Assembly: GCF_017355785.1 (NCBI RefSeq)
Contig: NZ_JAFEWE010000006.1
Span: forward strand, 62,001 to 126,000
Source of the DNA: Desertivirga arenae
GTDB taxonomy: Bacteria > Bacteroidota > Bacteroidia > Sphingobacteriales > Sphingobacteriaceae
Length of the DNA stretch: 64,000 nucleotides
Direction of reading: 5' to 3'
Part shown: one piece after another, positions 8,113-15,995 of the stretch
How the letters are laid out: the number at the start of each line of letters is the position of its first letter
Position numbering within the stretch: position 1 is the first letter of the stretch
Notes under the pieces: model-generated
Database searches by the model: none
The model's input: the letters and a program-made list of their open reading frames with translations, nothing else
Told to the model about the DNA's origin: nothing
Translations under genes and position numbers: made by a program

Positions 8113-8397
8113 TTAGTCTTCCCTGTTAACGAATTTGTGAAATGTACTTGTTTCCCCGTCTGCTTTTTTATCCTGATACAGGAGGTCTAGCTTATTTTCG
8201 TCGAAATTTTGAAAGAAATCAACCCAGGGAATTTCCTCAAAACGATCGTCGGCATCGCTATGCTTAGGGAAATGAATTCTTAAAACACCATCGTCTTCAT
8301 CCTTGCCAGTGTTTTTGATTTTGGCGGGCACGCCACCACGCTCTTCCGCCCATTTCTGAATCTTTTTATGGTCGTGTGTTTTCTGTGATGAACTCAT
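8113..8397 (-). CDS. Conserved hypothetical protein, 94 aa
   Basis: A 94-residue acidic cytoplasmic protein. The order of motifs is recognisable: a helix KIQKWAEERGGVPAKIK, then VLRIHFP, then IPWVDFFQNFDENKLDLLYQD and a basic end HKFVNR. I recall similar ~80-100 aa proteins in proteobacteria and Bacteroidota that databases often mislabel '1,4-alpha-glucan branching enzyme'. Nothing here supports an enzyme of glycogen synthesis, since no GH13 domain is present. The function is unknown. It sits between two other small genes on the same strand and ends in a strong terminator. Confidence 0.75.
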   Translation of the reverse strand: MSSSQKTHDHKKIQKWAEERGGVPAKIKNTGKDEDDGVLRIHFPKHSDADDRFEEIPWVDFFQNFDENKLDLLYQDKKADGETSTFHKFVNRED

Positions 8398-8443
8398 AGT
8401 TAGATAGTTTTTTAATCATTGTCATTAAAAACAATGCCAGAAT

Positions 8444-8755
8444 TTACAGAATAAGTATTAACACAAGGATAATGATAATGATTGCTCCGGCAGATAAATA
8501 AACACCCCCGCCAGTTATGGCTCTAGCCTGTTTCTCCATGGAGCGTAATTCCTTTTTCAACTCCTTTTTCTCAGTGCGAGTCAAGTTTGATTTGTCCATG
8601 TGACGGATCTCTTCAACACGATTTTGAATGTGCTGAAGCTGAACTTGTTGCTCGGTTGTGAGCTCTTTTTTGCTCGCATTTGAAGCTGCGAAGGTAGGGG
8701 TAGCAAACAATCCAACTGTAAAAACCAGAATGATGGTATAAATTAATTTTTTCAT
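8444..8755 (-). CDS. Small exported membrane-anchored helical protein
   Basis: 103 residues. The N-terminus has a Sec signal peptide (MKKLIYTIILVFTVGLFATPTFA). It is followed by a charged helical segment with coiled-coil character (~28-75, Glu/Lys/Arg rich). A C-terminal transmembrane helix is made almost entirely of Ile, Leu and Val (~85-103). Such proteins are common in Sphingobacteriaceae and have no assigned function. It precedes the 94-aa gene by 46 bp and may share its transcript. Topology (central helix outside, C-terminal anchor) is inferred. Confidence 0.7.
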   Translation of the reverse strand: MKKLIYTIILVFTVGLFATPTFAASNASKKELTTEQQVQLQHIQNRVEEIRHMDKSNLTRTEKKELKKELRSMEKQARAITGGGVYLSAGAIIIIILVLILIL

Positions 8756-8851
8756 AGTACTTTATTTATTCGATTATGCTCTTAACAACGACTTAAGCGT
8801 AGTGTTTGCACTATCCTCTTATGATAAAGTATCAGCATTCATAATTATCAG

Positions 8852-10261
8852 TTATTTAAGTTTAAAAGGTTCCAATTCTTTTATTGGCGCAGGAGTTTTG
8901 GGTGGCTCAACTGGCGCTATATCTTTTAACCCTCTGCCACTTACATTCACCCCATTTAGCAAACTTCCATCATAACCGCTTACTTGTATATTATCGATAT
9001 CTGCGTTCCTGATATTGGCCAGAAATATTCCCTTCTTACACGTGCCGTTTACATTTCTTAAAGAAAAACCATCCAGGGGTTTATCGGGATGAATTGAAGT
9101 GCCTTCTACTAAAACAGGAACATCTGTTACTTTTACGTTAGAGAAATGAAAATCTTTTATAGTAGGAATTCCATCTTGTCCAGGAACAGGGACCTGATCC
9201 TGCAAGCCGCTTCCCAATATATTAAAACGTAGAAATCCTCCCTCCATTCCTGATACTTCGATATTATCTACTTTAATATTTTCTATAAAAGCACCTCTTC
9301 CCGGCCGGCTTTTTATGTATATAGCGTGAGTTTTTGCGTAAGTAAAGCGGCAATTCTCGATCTTAACATCTCTGATACCGCCGGAAGTTTCACTTCCGAT
9401 TCCGATACAAGCAAAGATAGAATCCGCAAAAGTGCAATTAGAGATATGAACGTTTTCTGTAGTCCGCAAAAGCGTGTATCCTTCCATTCCCCTACCAGAT
9501 TTTAAAGAGATACAATCATCCCCTGTGGCAATATCACAATTGTCTATTCGAACATTCCTGCATGAATCAATGTCAATTCCATCACCATTTCCTCCAGCAC
9601 TCCTTATTGTTAGACCCTTAATAAAAATATTCTCGCAATAGGTTGGATGTATCGACCACATGAGATGGTAGTCTGTAGAGAAGTTTTCAAAATGGACATT
9701 CTGGCAATTGATCGGTTCGATCAGCGCTGGGCGCCTTAAAGGATCTTTCGCACTAGGGCGTCCGCCTACAGAATGACTACCTTTAATTTGTCCTGCCCCT
9801 ATAATAGCAATATTTGAAGCATCCATTGCATAAATAAGGGCAGTGTAACCTGGGATCCATTTGCCTTCCCATCGCACCTGATGTACAGGATAGTCATTAA
9901 AGTCTCCACTACCCAGCAATGTTGCGCCCTTGTCAAGATTTAAAGTGGTATTAGAGCGAAGCTCTATGGCGCCGATAAGATAAGAGCCGGAAGGAACATA
10001 AACTTCCCCTCCACCAAGAACACTGCAGCGATCTATAGTTTGTTGAAAAGCCAGTGTATCTTTTACCGTGCCATCTCCTTTGGCACCAAAATCCTTTACA
10101 CTTAAACGTATATTATATTGTCGCCGGTCGGGAAGACCAATTTTACCTGACTGGGATGACGAATTAATGATGCTACAGCTTGTCAGACCAGAGACAAAAG
10201 GAGCAGCCAGAAGGGCTTTACCTGTAACTTCAAGAAACTTGCGACGGTTATTCAGAGTCAT
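8852..10261 (-). CDS. GH28 polygalacturonase-family protein, Tat-type lipoprotein
   Basis: 469 residues. The N-terminus has RRKFL at 6-10, a hydrophobic stretch, and the lipobox LTSC with Cys29. This predicts Tat export and lipid anchoring. A pectate-lyase-like entry motif VKDFGAKGDGTVKDT (~55-69) opens the right-handed beta-helix. GH28 catalytic signatures follow: GDGIDID (226-232) with the catalytic Asp cluster, and GDDC (247-250). The later motifs read CIGIGSE and IYIKSRPG instead of the classic GHG and RIK. It should cleave galacturonan or a related pectic chain. No other pectin genes are nearby, so it is an orphan enzyme. Substrate uncertain. Confidence 0.88.
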   Translation of the reverse strand: MTLNNRRKFLEVTGKALLAAPFVSGLTSCSIINSSSQSGKIGLPDRRQYNIRLSVKDFGAKGDGTVKDTLAFQQTIDRCSVLGGGEVYVPSGSYLIGAIELRSNTTLNLDKGATLLGSGDFNDYPVHQVRWEGKWIPGYTALIYAMDASNIAIIGAGQIKGSHSVGGRPSAKDPLRRPALIEPINCQNVHFENFSTDYHLMWSIHPTYCENIFIKGLTIRSAGGNGDGIDIDSCRNVRIDNCDIATGDDCISLKSGRGMEGYTLLRTTENVHISNCTFADSIFACIGIGSETSGGIRDVKIENCRFTYAKTHAIYIKSRPGRGAFIENIKVDNIEVSGMEGGFLRFNILGSGLQDQVPVPGQDGIPTIKDFHFSNVKVTDVPVLVEGTSIHPDKPLDGFSLRNVNGTCKKGIFLANIRNADIDNIQVSGYDGSLLNGVNVSGRGLKDIAPVEPPKTPAPIKELEPFKLK

Positions 10262-10393
10262 ATTGGTTATGTGGTTTGGAGAGCAATGTAAGAATTTTGT
10301 GAAAAGCGCCGCTTATTTATCAAAAAAGATACTTTAAGCATTAAAACGAACTTTTTCCAAATTTGAAAGTTTATTCCAATACAAAATTTAGCT

Positions 10394-10930
10394 ATGCAAA
10401 ACTTTAAAGATGTATTGAATATTCCATCCTCAGAAAGTATATTGGAAGTGTTGAACCTGACCTTTAATAGTGAAGTTGAAAATGCTAATCCACATGCCAC
10501 TTTTGGATTTTCGGTTCCTTTGGTTACAGATGAATGCCCTTCAAAGCTTAGTTACTACCCATTAAGTAAAGCGTCTTTGATTGCTTTGCAGGAGAATCTG
10601 GACGAGGAAGCCTTTATTGAGAGGATAAGCAATAAAAAGTTTTGTGTCATCATTTGCAACTCATTCGATAAAATCAACGAAGCAGAGGGACAAACCATCT
10701 CCTATCGTCCATATGATGGAGCAGTTTCATTTATTGCCGGAGTTTGGGACGTTACAGAAGATCCTTTAATGGGGGCAAGTTTATATAGCTGCACTTTTTT
10801 AACCGTAGAACATAGTGACCAACAATTTGGGAGAGTACCCTATTTTTTAAGGAGAGATCAGATTGCCAGCTGGATTGGAAATGAGCTTAACATAGAACAA
10901 CGCTTAGATTTTCTAAGCGGAATAAATTAA
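10394..10930 (+). CDS. Divergent SRAP/YedK-like protein lacking the catalytic cysteine
   Basis: 178 residues with no signal peptide. The C-terminal half (FIAGVWDV, then CTFLTVEHSD, then VPYFLRRDQIASWI) follows the order of SRAP (YedK/HMCES) proteins: AGLWE, TxxA, RMPVIL, WL. SRAP proteins crosslink abasic sites through Cys2 after removal of Met1. Here residue 2 is Gln, and the His of the HxRMP motif is replaced. If related, it is catalytically dead or has a new role. Its last 4 bp overlap the convergent exonuclease/GIY-YIG gene. The homology rests on weak motif spacing, so an unrelated hypothetical protein remains possible. Confidence 0.6.
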   Translation: MQNFKDVLNIPSSESILEVLNLTFNSEVENANPHATFGFSVPLVTDECPSKLSYYPLSKASLIALQENLDEEAFIERISNKKFCVIICNSFDKINEAEGQTISYRPYDGAVSFIAGVWDVTEDPLMGASLYSCTFLTVEHSDQQFGRVPYFLRRDQIASWIGNELNIEQRLDFLSGIN

Positions 10931-12300
10931 ACCTGAATCTTCATTACCTTTTCAGGGTATCTGGAAGCGAAAGTTTGAACGACAGTACGGATATAATCGT
11001 TAGACGAATAAGGCTCTAAAAAAGACTTTACCGCTAATACATCTTCCAAATCCTGATCTTTAGGTAAGTATCCCATCCCTTTAAGCTGACCACTTTCCAT
11101 CCATACAACACTCTGTTCTTCCATTGTTCTACCTTCGTCGATAAAAGCGAAAGAAGGTAAGCCAGCCTTTAAGCCTGCGAGCGCTGCTTTCACTCTTTGA
11201 TTATAACTCCATTGATGTTCTTTACCATCACAGGCACCGTGACAATGTTGGTCCTGAATCCCGATACAAGGATCTGTATTTCTTTGAATAAAGCATAATT
11301 TAGGACAAAGCTCAAACTCTTTCATCAATACTTTGATAAGATTATGGCCTTCTGATAACTGACTGAAGCTATAAACAGGCGTAGAGAACTTGTTCTTCTT
11401 ATCGATCATTATCCGTTGGTAGCCTTTCTGATCCTCATAGACATATAAGCCGTAAGCAAGATCAAAACGCTTCAATGCTCTGTTATTCTCCGGCCAAAGA
11501 CGCTTTATTTCAGAAGCCTCCAGAATTAAAGCCATGAGTTCTGTGCCGCATTCTTTGAAATCAATGGTGTGAATATTCTTTAGAAACTCCTGCCTTTGAC
11601 GACCTGAGTTATTACCAGAGAAATGCGAATAGACCCGTTTTTTTATATTAACGGCCTTGCCAACATAGATCACTTTAGCTTTTCTATCCTTGAAATAATA
11701 AACACCGGGACTTGAAGGTAATTTTTCCAACTCTTCCCTGTTTAGATAAGGCGGAAGTTGCTGTTCTTTTGAATTTCTATTCAGGGACCTTTGAATCAGT
11801 CCCTCTTTATCATTTTCCAATAGCAAACTAAACAGCTTCGCTGTCGCCTCAGCATCCCCCCCTGCCCTATGCCGGCCTTCAATTTCGATATCTAAACATT
11901 TGCAAAGCTTACCAAGGCTATAGGAGGCATAGCCTGGCAGTATTTTTCTGCCGAGACGAACAGTACAGAGCTTTTTAAGCTGCAGTTCAAACCCAGCCTG
12001 AGAAAGTTGATGTCGAATGAAGGAATAGTCAAAATTAACATTATGAGCAACGAACACCTTTCCCTGCAGCAGATCGTATATTTCCGCTGCCACTTTTTCG
12101 AAAGGTGGAGCTTTACGCACCATTTCGTCGTCGATACCTGTCAGAGCTGAAATGTATATAGGTATTGGAATACCGGGATTAATAAGGGTTTGATAATGTT
12201 GCACCACCTCCTTGCCATCGTGAATAACAATGGCGACCTCAGTGATTCCATTAGCACTAGCATGCCCTCCCGTGGTTTCAATATCTACAATGGCGTACAT
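10927..12300 (-). CDS. DnaQ-like exonuclease fused to GIY-YIG nuclease domain
   Basis: 457 residues. The N-terminal 1-165 is a DEDDh 3'-5' exonuclease: Asp6 and Glu8 (VDIETTGG), Asp91 (HNVNFD), His144 and Asp149 (HRAGGDAEA). Residues ~195-280 are a UvrC-type GIY-YIG domain: GVY at 199-201, YVG at 212-214 and Arg222. The ~170-residue C-terminal part has several cysteines (CPKLC, DPCIG, HCHGAC) and resembles the corresponding region of Cho/UvrC-like proteins. This fusion is known in Bacteroidota and actinobacteria and is usually annotated as an exonuclease with a GIY-YIG domain. A role in DNA repair is inferred. A TAnnTTTG box lies 4 bp ahead of the ATG. Confidence 0.93.
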   Translation of the reverse strand: MYAIVDIETTGGHASANGITEVAIVIHDGKEVVQHYQTLINPGIPIPIYISALTGIDDEMVRKAPPFEKVAAEIYDLLQGKVFVAHNVNFDYSFIRHQLSQAGFELQLKKLCTVRLGRKILPGYASYSLGKLCKCLDIEIEGRHRAGGDAEATAKLFSLLLENDKEGLIQRSLNRNSKEQQLPPYLNREELEKLPSSPGVYYFKDRKAKVIYVGKAVNIKKRVYSHFSGNNSGRQRQEFLKNIHTIDFKECGTELMALILEASEIKRLWPENNRALKRFDLAYGLYVYEDQKGYQRIMIDKKNKFSTPVYSFSQLSEGHNLIKVLMKEFELCPKLCFIQRNTDPCIGIQDQHCHGACDGKEHQWSYNQRVKAALAGLKAGLPSFAFIDEGRTMEEQSVVWMESGQLKGMGYLPKDQDLEDVLAVKSFLEPYSSNDYIRTVVQTFASRYPEKVMKIQV

Positions 12301-12304
12301 TATA

Positions 12305-12312
12305 CAAAGCTA
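12305..12312 (-). promoter_or_regulatory. Possible -7 box of the exonuclease/GIY-YIG gene
   Basis: TAGCTTTG on the minus strand matches TAnnTTTG and ends four bases before the ATG, which would give a leaderless message. No clear -33 TTTG is visible, so this may be chance. Confidence 0.35.
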
Positions 12313-12366
12313 AGAATTACTAATTATTTTAGCTTAGAAGAAATAAGAAAATTGAATCCAGAAAAC

Positions 12367-12393
12367 AAAAAAGGGAACCCAAGGCTCCCTTTT
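12367..12393 (-). terminator. Terminator of the DUF4403 gene
   Basis: AAAAGGGA (12369-12376) pairs with TCCCTTTT (12386-12393), with an inner CC/GG pair. A T-run follows on the minus strand. It lies 28 bp beyond the DUF4403 stop. Confidence 0.8.
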
Positions 12394-12420
12394 AATACTC
12401 TTATCATTCGAAAGGATCTA

Positions 12421-13809
12421 TTACATCCCATTAATACTTATACCCACCTTTCCTTTGGCTACTACCATTGCTACCAGGGCATTAGGTGTAAGGAATATGC
12501 GGTTAGGAGAAAGTTGTGTCATTGCTCCATTTACTTTTACCCCCTTCATAGGCTCGTAATTGGTTAAGAATCCGGCCATTGTCTTTTCACCTTCCTTCAG
12601 CTGATCGCTGATGGAAAAACGACAGCTTTCCTGGATCTTTTTGGCAATAAGGCCGTGCACCAGCCAATCTCCCGTCTTCAACAATTTGTTCTTTGAGTCG
12701 AGTACGAAATCCACATCATCCATATATACTTCACGCTTTGCAGCATCATACTTTGGAACTCCTGACAAGTAGAACATTCCATTTACAGTGCCTTTCATGC
12801 CTACCTCAACAATCATCTTTCCATCTTTTCCCCATAGATCGATACTTGACACCGTAACAGACCGCTTACCAGACTCAAATTTTTGTCCGTTGAAATTTTT
12901 CTGCATAAGCGCTGCCGCATTTTGATAAGTTACAATACTAGCAATGTTTGCATTGAACTCCGAAGGCATTTTTTCAACCGCGGTTAACGCCAGTTTATTC
13001 TTATCGAAACTTAAACCGGGTTTGTTTCCAACTACTGTTTCTAAGTAAGCTTTCATACCAAGATTCATGGTGATCTTCTTATTGGCAACTACAGCCTTAG
13101 TAGCGTAAAGCTCCAGTGGTTGGATTCCAAACCATGTATTGTACTCCTGATTAACTTGCATTGGTTGAGCAATAGATTGTATCGCGTCAATCACGTAGGG
13201 TTTTACATCAATGGCTTTTTCTATAGATTGATCAACCATTTGCCCCATTCTACCTTTAAAGGCCGCAATAGCCGGGTTAATAAGGTAAGTTATTGGCATT
13301 TTTTTACCCATTATAGAAATAGTTGGACTTTCCTTCCACTCTATTCCCGCAACCTGTGTTTGGGTTGACAGTTTCCAGTTAGTAAGGGCGACAGATGCAT
13401 TAATTTTTATGACACCATTAAGATTTACATCACGGGTATCATAGGCAGAGAGGCCAAACTTTTCAACCCCGTAGCGTACTTGAGTCCATACCTTCATGGG
13501 TAGCTCAATATGTAGCTTTCCTCCGTTTTCCGTAACAACGATCGGCCCTTGTTTCCATACTTTCAGCTGCAAGTTGTCGTCCTCCAGCTTATTATCTTCG
13601 AAGATAAGACCGTTTAAAAATTTGTTCGTTTGGTTCTGGATATCGGCAATGCTGATCTCTACAGGTAATTGTACATAAGAAAGTTGTTTATCATAAACAA
13701 CCTCTTTACTGTAACTGGCTTCTGGTTTAAGTGCCTGAATTTTCTTTGATGTACTACAGGAAGCAAGGAGCAAGGCTAAAGCTCCATAAGCTAAACTCTT
13801 CTTTTTCAT
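12421..13809 (-). CDS. DUF4403 family lipoprotein
   Basis: 462 residues. The N-terminus MKKKSLAYGALALLLASCS is an SPII signal with the lipid-anchored Cys at position 18. The mature protein follows the DUF4403 pattern: an opening SYVQLPVEISIADIQNQTNKFLNGLIFED segment, mentioned here only as a landmark, and two repeated beta-rich halves. Helix KGRMGQMVDQSIEKAIDV lies between them. Proteins of this family are periplasmic or outer-membrane lipoproteins in Bacteroidota with a proposed lipid-binding (SMP/BPI-like) fold; the function is unproven. It is transcribed alone and has its own terminator. Confidence 0.85.
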   Translation of the reverse strand: MKKKSLAYGALALLLASCSTSKKIQALKPEASYSKEVVYDKQLSYVQLPVEISIADIQNQTNKFLNGLIFEDNKLEDDNLQLKVWKQGPIVVTENGGKLHIELPMKVWTQVRYGVEKFGLSAYDTRDVNLNGVIKINASVALTNWKLSTQTQVAGIEWKESPTISIMGKKMPITYLINPAIAAFKGRMGQMVDQSIEKAIDVKPYVIDAIQSIAQPMQVNQEYNTWFGIQPLELYATKAVVANKKITMNLGMKAYLETVVGNKPGLSFDKNKLALTAVEKMPSEFNANIASIVTYQNAAALMQKNFNGQKFESGKRSVTVSSIDLWGKDGKMIVEVGMKGTVNGMFYLSGVPKYDAAKREVYMDDVDFVLDSKNKLLKTGDWLVHGLIAKKIQESCRFSISDQLKEGEKTMAGFLTNYEPMKGVKVNGAMTQLSPNRIFLTPNALVAMVVAKGKVGISINGM

Positions 13810-13992
13810 TTAAGGGAAAAACAAATTACCCTGCGAATATAATGCAATAGAATGAATTAGATAAAACAAACTAATAGTCAAAGATTTAAAGGACGCCTTG
13901 CTTATGAAGGTTTATTTGCATGTCCAGATGGTACAGCCGAAGTAAAAAGAGGTTTTTAAATCGGCTGTTCCAATTAAATAGTAAGTATTACC

Positions 13993-14256
13993 TTATTCCT
14001 GCGGACGGATATGATATTCCCTTTCAAGGAAATTACCAAGCTCATTAACTTCCTGAGGACTCAAGTTCCAATCATCCTGCGAGGTGACTTTCCAACCTGA
14101 TTCTGTGTTCTCGATCAGAAGGGGATGCGGATCCATCAACTTTCTTTCCAGGGAATACATTCGGTGATTTAAATCCATTGGCTCGGCAAATAGTTCCTGA
14201 TCTTCGCCGTTAACAGGAAAATTTATTTTAAAACGCTTTAATGTAGACATAGACAA
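13993..14256 (-). CDS. Hypothetical protein, 87 aa
   Basis: 87 residues, acidic, no signal peptide or membrane helix. It contains FKINFPVNGEDQELFAEPM, a beta-hairpin-like opening, and a segment GWKVTSQDDWNLSPQEVNELG that suggests a strand followed by a helix. I do not recognise the family. It has no same-strand neighbour within 400 bp upstream, and the adjacent gap holds a repeat array. The reading frame and codon use look normal for the window. Confidence 0.6.
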   Translation of the reverse strand: MSMSTLKRFKINFPVNGEDQELFAEPMDLNHRMYSLERKLMDPHPLLIENTESGWKVTSQDDWNLSPQEVNELGNFLEREYHIRPQE

Positions 14257-14376
14257 ACTTTATGTAGATAACACAAGCAATAGGGCCAATGTTTAAGACC
14301 TGGCAAAATAGTTGATATTCAATATTCCTTTAGTGGGCAGATTTAAACCAGATATCCTTCCTTTTACCCAGATTTG

Positions 14377-14444
14377 GTCCTTGTTCGATAGCCCGGCCTT
14401 ACCCTTAGGTCAATCTTTGCATAATCTGCTAATGGAACAAGGAC
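14377..14444. repeat. 10-bp inverted repeat with 48-bp spacer
   Basis: GTCCTTGTTC at 14377-14386 is repeated in inverted orientation as GAACAAGGAC at 14435-14444. It could be the base of a structured RNA, a pair of protein sites or the ends of a tiny element. No target duplication is seen. Confidence 0.6.
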
Positions 14445-14489
14445 TATCATAGAATGTGGGACGAATTTGGTAAGTAGTATATATGAATA

Positions 14490-14544
14490 AAGATCGCTAT
14501 AAGGTCGCTATAACATCGCTGTAAGGTCGCTATAAGGTCGCTAA
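14490..14544. repeat. Five tandem copies of an 11-bp unit
   Basis: Consecutive units start at 14490, 14501, 14512, 14523 and 14534 with consensus AAGGTCGCTAT. Two copies are exact, and the other three differ at one to three positions. The period is close to one DNA helical turn, so each GCTAT would lie on the same face of the helix. Confidence 0.85.
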
Positions 14545-14645
14545 AACAAGGGTTTTGAGGGCAAAATGATGGATAGGTGCTACTAGGAGCTTTATCAAAT
14601 ATACACAAAAGGGATTAAATTTTCTGCAGGGAAGCAGGGGATAAA

Positions 14646-14679
14646 AAAATAGGCTATATCAAAGGATATAGCCTATTTT
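14646..14679 (-). terminator. Terminator of the 93-aa gene
   Basis: A perfect 15-bp stem (14646-14660 with 14665-14679) and a 4-base loop are followed on the minus strand by seven T. It lies 32 bp beyond the stop. Confidence 0.9.
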
Positions 14680-14710
14680 CTTTAAATCGTAAGAGGTGTT
14701 TATTTTTTTA

Positions 14711-14992
14711 CTAGGCAGCAGTACTTACACCCTGTTGTTCTACAGAATCTAACTCAAAAACTGCCAGTTGATTTAAAAAGTTACAATGAAGGGTACCAAA
14801 AAAGTTAATAATACCATTACTTGTTTTCCCTTGAATTAATACCCTCTCTTTTAAAATCTCTTTGTTTGCCAGATCCTTTCTCGACAATATCAAATCCTCA
14901 TCCTGGATGGAAAAATCGGATTTTTCAATTGAGAATTGCCTTAGAATTTCGTTAAAGCTGAAACCATTTAATAATAATTCCTTTAATTTCAT
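14711..14992 (-). CDS. Hypothetical protein, 93 aa, strongly translated
   Basis: 93 residues, no signal peptide or membrane helix. The N-terminus MKLKELLLNGFSFNEILRQF looks like an amphipathic helix followed by a second helix; the centre is charged and the C-terminus is beta-prone. No family is recognised. The gene stands alone between a 370-bp upstream gap and a very strong terminator. It has a near-ideal Shine-Dalgarno sequence, rare in this window, which suggests high or regulated expression. It could be a small adaptor or stress protein, but nothing in the sequence decides this. Confidence 0.65.
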   Translation of the reverse strand: MKLKELLLNGFSFNEILRQFSIEKSDFSIQDEDLILSRKDLANKEILKERVLIQGKTSNGIINFFGTLHCNFLNQLAVFELDSVEQQGVSTAA

Positions 14993-14996
14993 ATTA

Positions 14997-15003
14997 CCTC
15001 CTT
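14997..15003 (-). promoter_or_regulatory. Strong Shine-Dalgarno site
   Basis: AAGGAGG on the minus strand lies four bases before the ATG at 14992. Most genes in this window lack such a site. It confirms this start. Confidence 0.8.
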
Positions 15004-15362
15004 AAAATTTTGAGAAATGAGACCTGTAAACTCCTCTAGGTATTTGCCGTCCTGGCACCATAAAGTCTAATAATAATTAACAAATATTAAGCCAGGAGCA
15101 TTACATCCTAAAAATCTTCCATAAAATTATCAAATTACTTATCACAATTCAAATTATTCTTTAATCCCATTGCCAAAGTTACAATAGTGTTACAAAGAAA
15201 ATTTATCTGTGTAGCAAAGTGTAGACCTAAAACATATACATCTGTTGTTTTTTTAAGACATTTCGCTACAATGCAGAATAAAATTTCCTCAACTTGGAAT
15301 GAACTAAACTAGTGTTAGGTAGTTAAAAGAAAACACAGAATAATAACTAAGACAGATAGTGT
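15004..15362. other. Divergent intergenic region
   Basis: About 360 bp of A/T-rich DNA between two divergent genes. It must hold both promoters. I find no clear TTTG-N19-TAnnTTTG pair, no hairpin and no reading frame. Confidence 0.5.
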
Positions 15363-15836
15363 ATGAAATACACAGCAGGAATATGGGCGTATAGAAGAGC
15401 GATTGATGGATTTCAAGTATTGCTTGTTCATCCTGGAGGGCCTTTTTACATTAAAAAAGATGAGGGAGTATGGTCGGTGCCAAAAGGAGAATTTGATCCT
15501 GCTATCGAACAGGAATTAGAGGTGGCTAAAAGAGAATTTAATGAAGAAACCGGTAATAAGATCATTACTGAAGATTTTATAGTTCTAAGCCCTGTAAAAA
15601 CTAAAGGAGGAAAGATGCTGAAAACCTGGGCCACCGAAACAGACTTCGAAAAACCTTTTATTTCATCTAACTTATTTGAAATGGAGTGGCCGCCAAAATC
15701 GGGAAGGAAGAAAGAGTTTCCTGAGACCGACAAGGCAGAATGGTTTTCATTTGAACAAGCAAGAATAAAGTTGAATGCCTCTCAATTACCGGTATTAGAT
15801 GAGCTGGAACAAATTTTAAAAAGCAAATGTAAATAG
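15363..15836 (+). CDS. Nudix hydrolase
   Basis: 157 residues. The protein begins with the AGIWAYRR and LLVHPGGPF segments of the 'YRR...VLLVHPGGP' Nudix subfamily. The Nudix box is readable as G-x6-E-x7-REFNEETG, one residue longer than the GX5E consensus at its start. The catalytic EE pair is intact. The enzyme should hydrolyse a nucleoside diphosphate linked to another group; the substrate cannot be told. A terminal AEWFSFEQARIKL helix region is typical. The next gene on the strand starts 159 bp downstream and is probably independent. Confidence 0.92.
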   Translation: MKYTAGIWAYRRAIDGFQVLLVHPGGPFYIKKDEGVWSVPKGEFDPAIEQELEVAKREFNEETGNKIITEDFIVLSPVKTKGGKMLKTWATETDFEKPFISSNLFEMEWPPKSGRKKEFPETDKAEWFSFEQARIKLNASQLPVLDELEQILKSKCK

Positions 15837-15924
15837 GTTGTTCCCTGAATGATGCGACGTTTTTGTCTGCCACAACTTTTCGCAAGATTATTGACTTCCC
15901 TAAGCACTACTAATCAGAAAAATT

Positions 15925-15932
15925 TATTTTTG
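15925..15932 (+). promoter_or_regulatory. Possible -7 box for the SMP-30-like gene
   Basis: TATTTTTG matches TAnnTTTG and lies 63 bp before the chosen ATG at 15996. No good -33 element is seen at the expected distance. Confidence 0.3.
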
Positions 15933-15995
15933 AAAAATACTGTTGAACCTTTACTATGCTTGGCAGTCAAACTCAAGCTGAATATATTAACATTT

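Larger units (their letters stand above)
14257..14710. other. Non-coding stretch with repeats
   Basis: 454 bp between two small minus-strand genes has no credible reading frame. It holds a 10-bp inverted repeat (14377-14386 and 14435-14444), five tandem 11-bp units (14490-14544) and, at its right end, the terminator of the 93-aa gene. Confidence 0.7.

Noticed and set aside
15849-15995. N-terminal extension of the SMP-30-like gene
   Set aside because: The sequence before 15996 reads as intergenic DNA, and the internal ATG opens a clear signal peptide.
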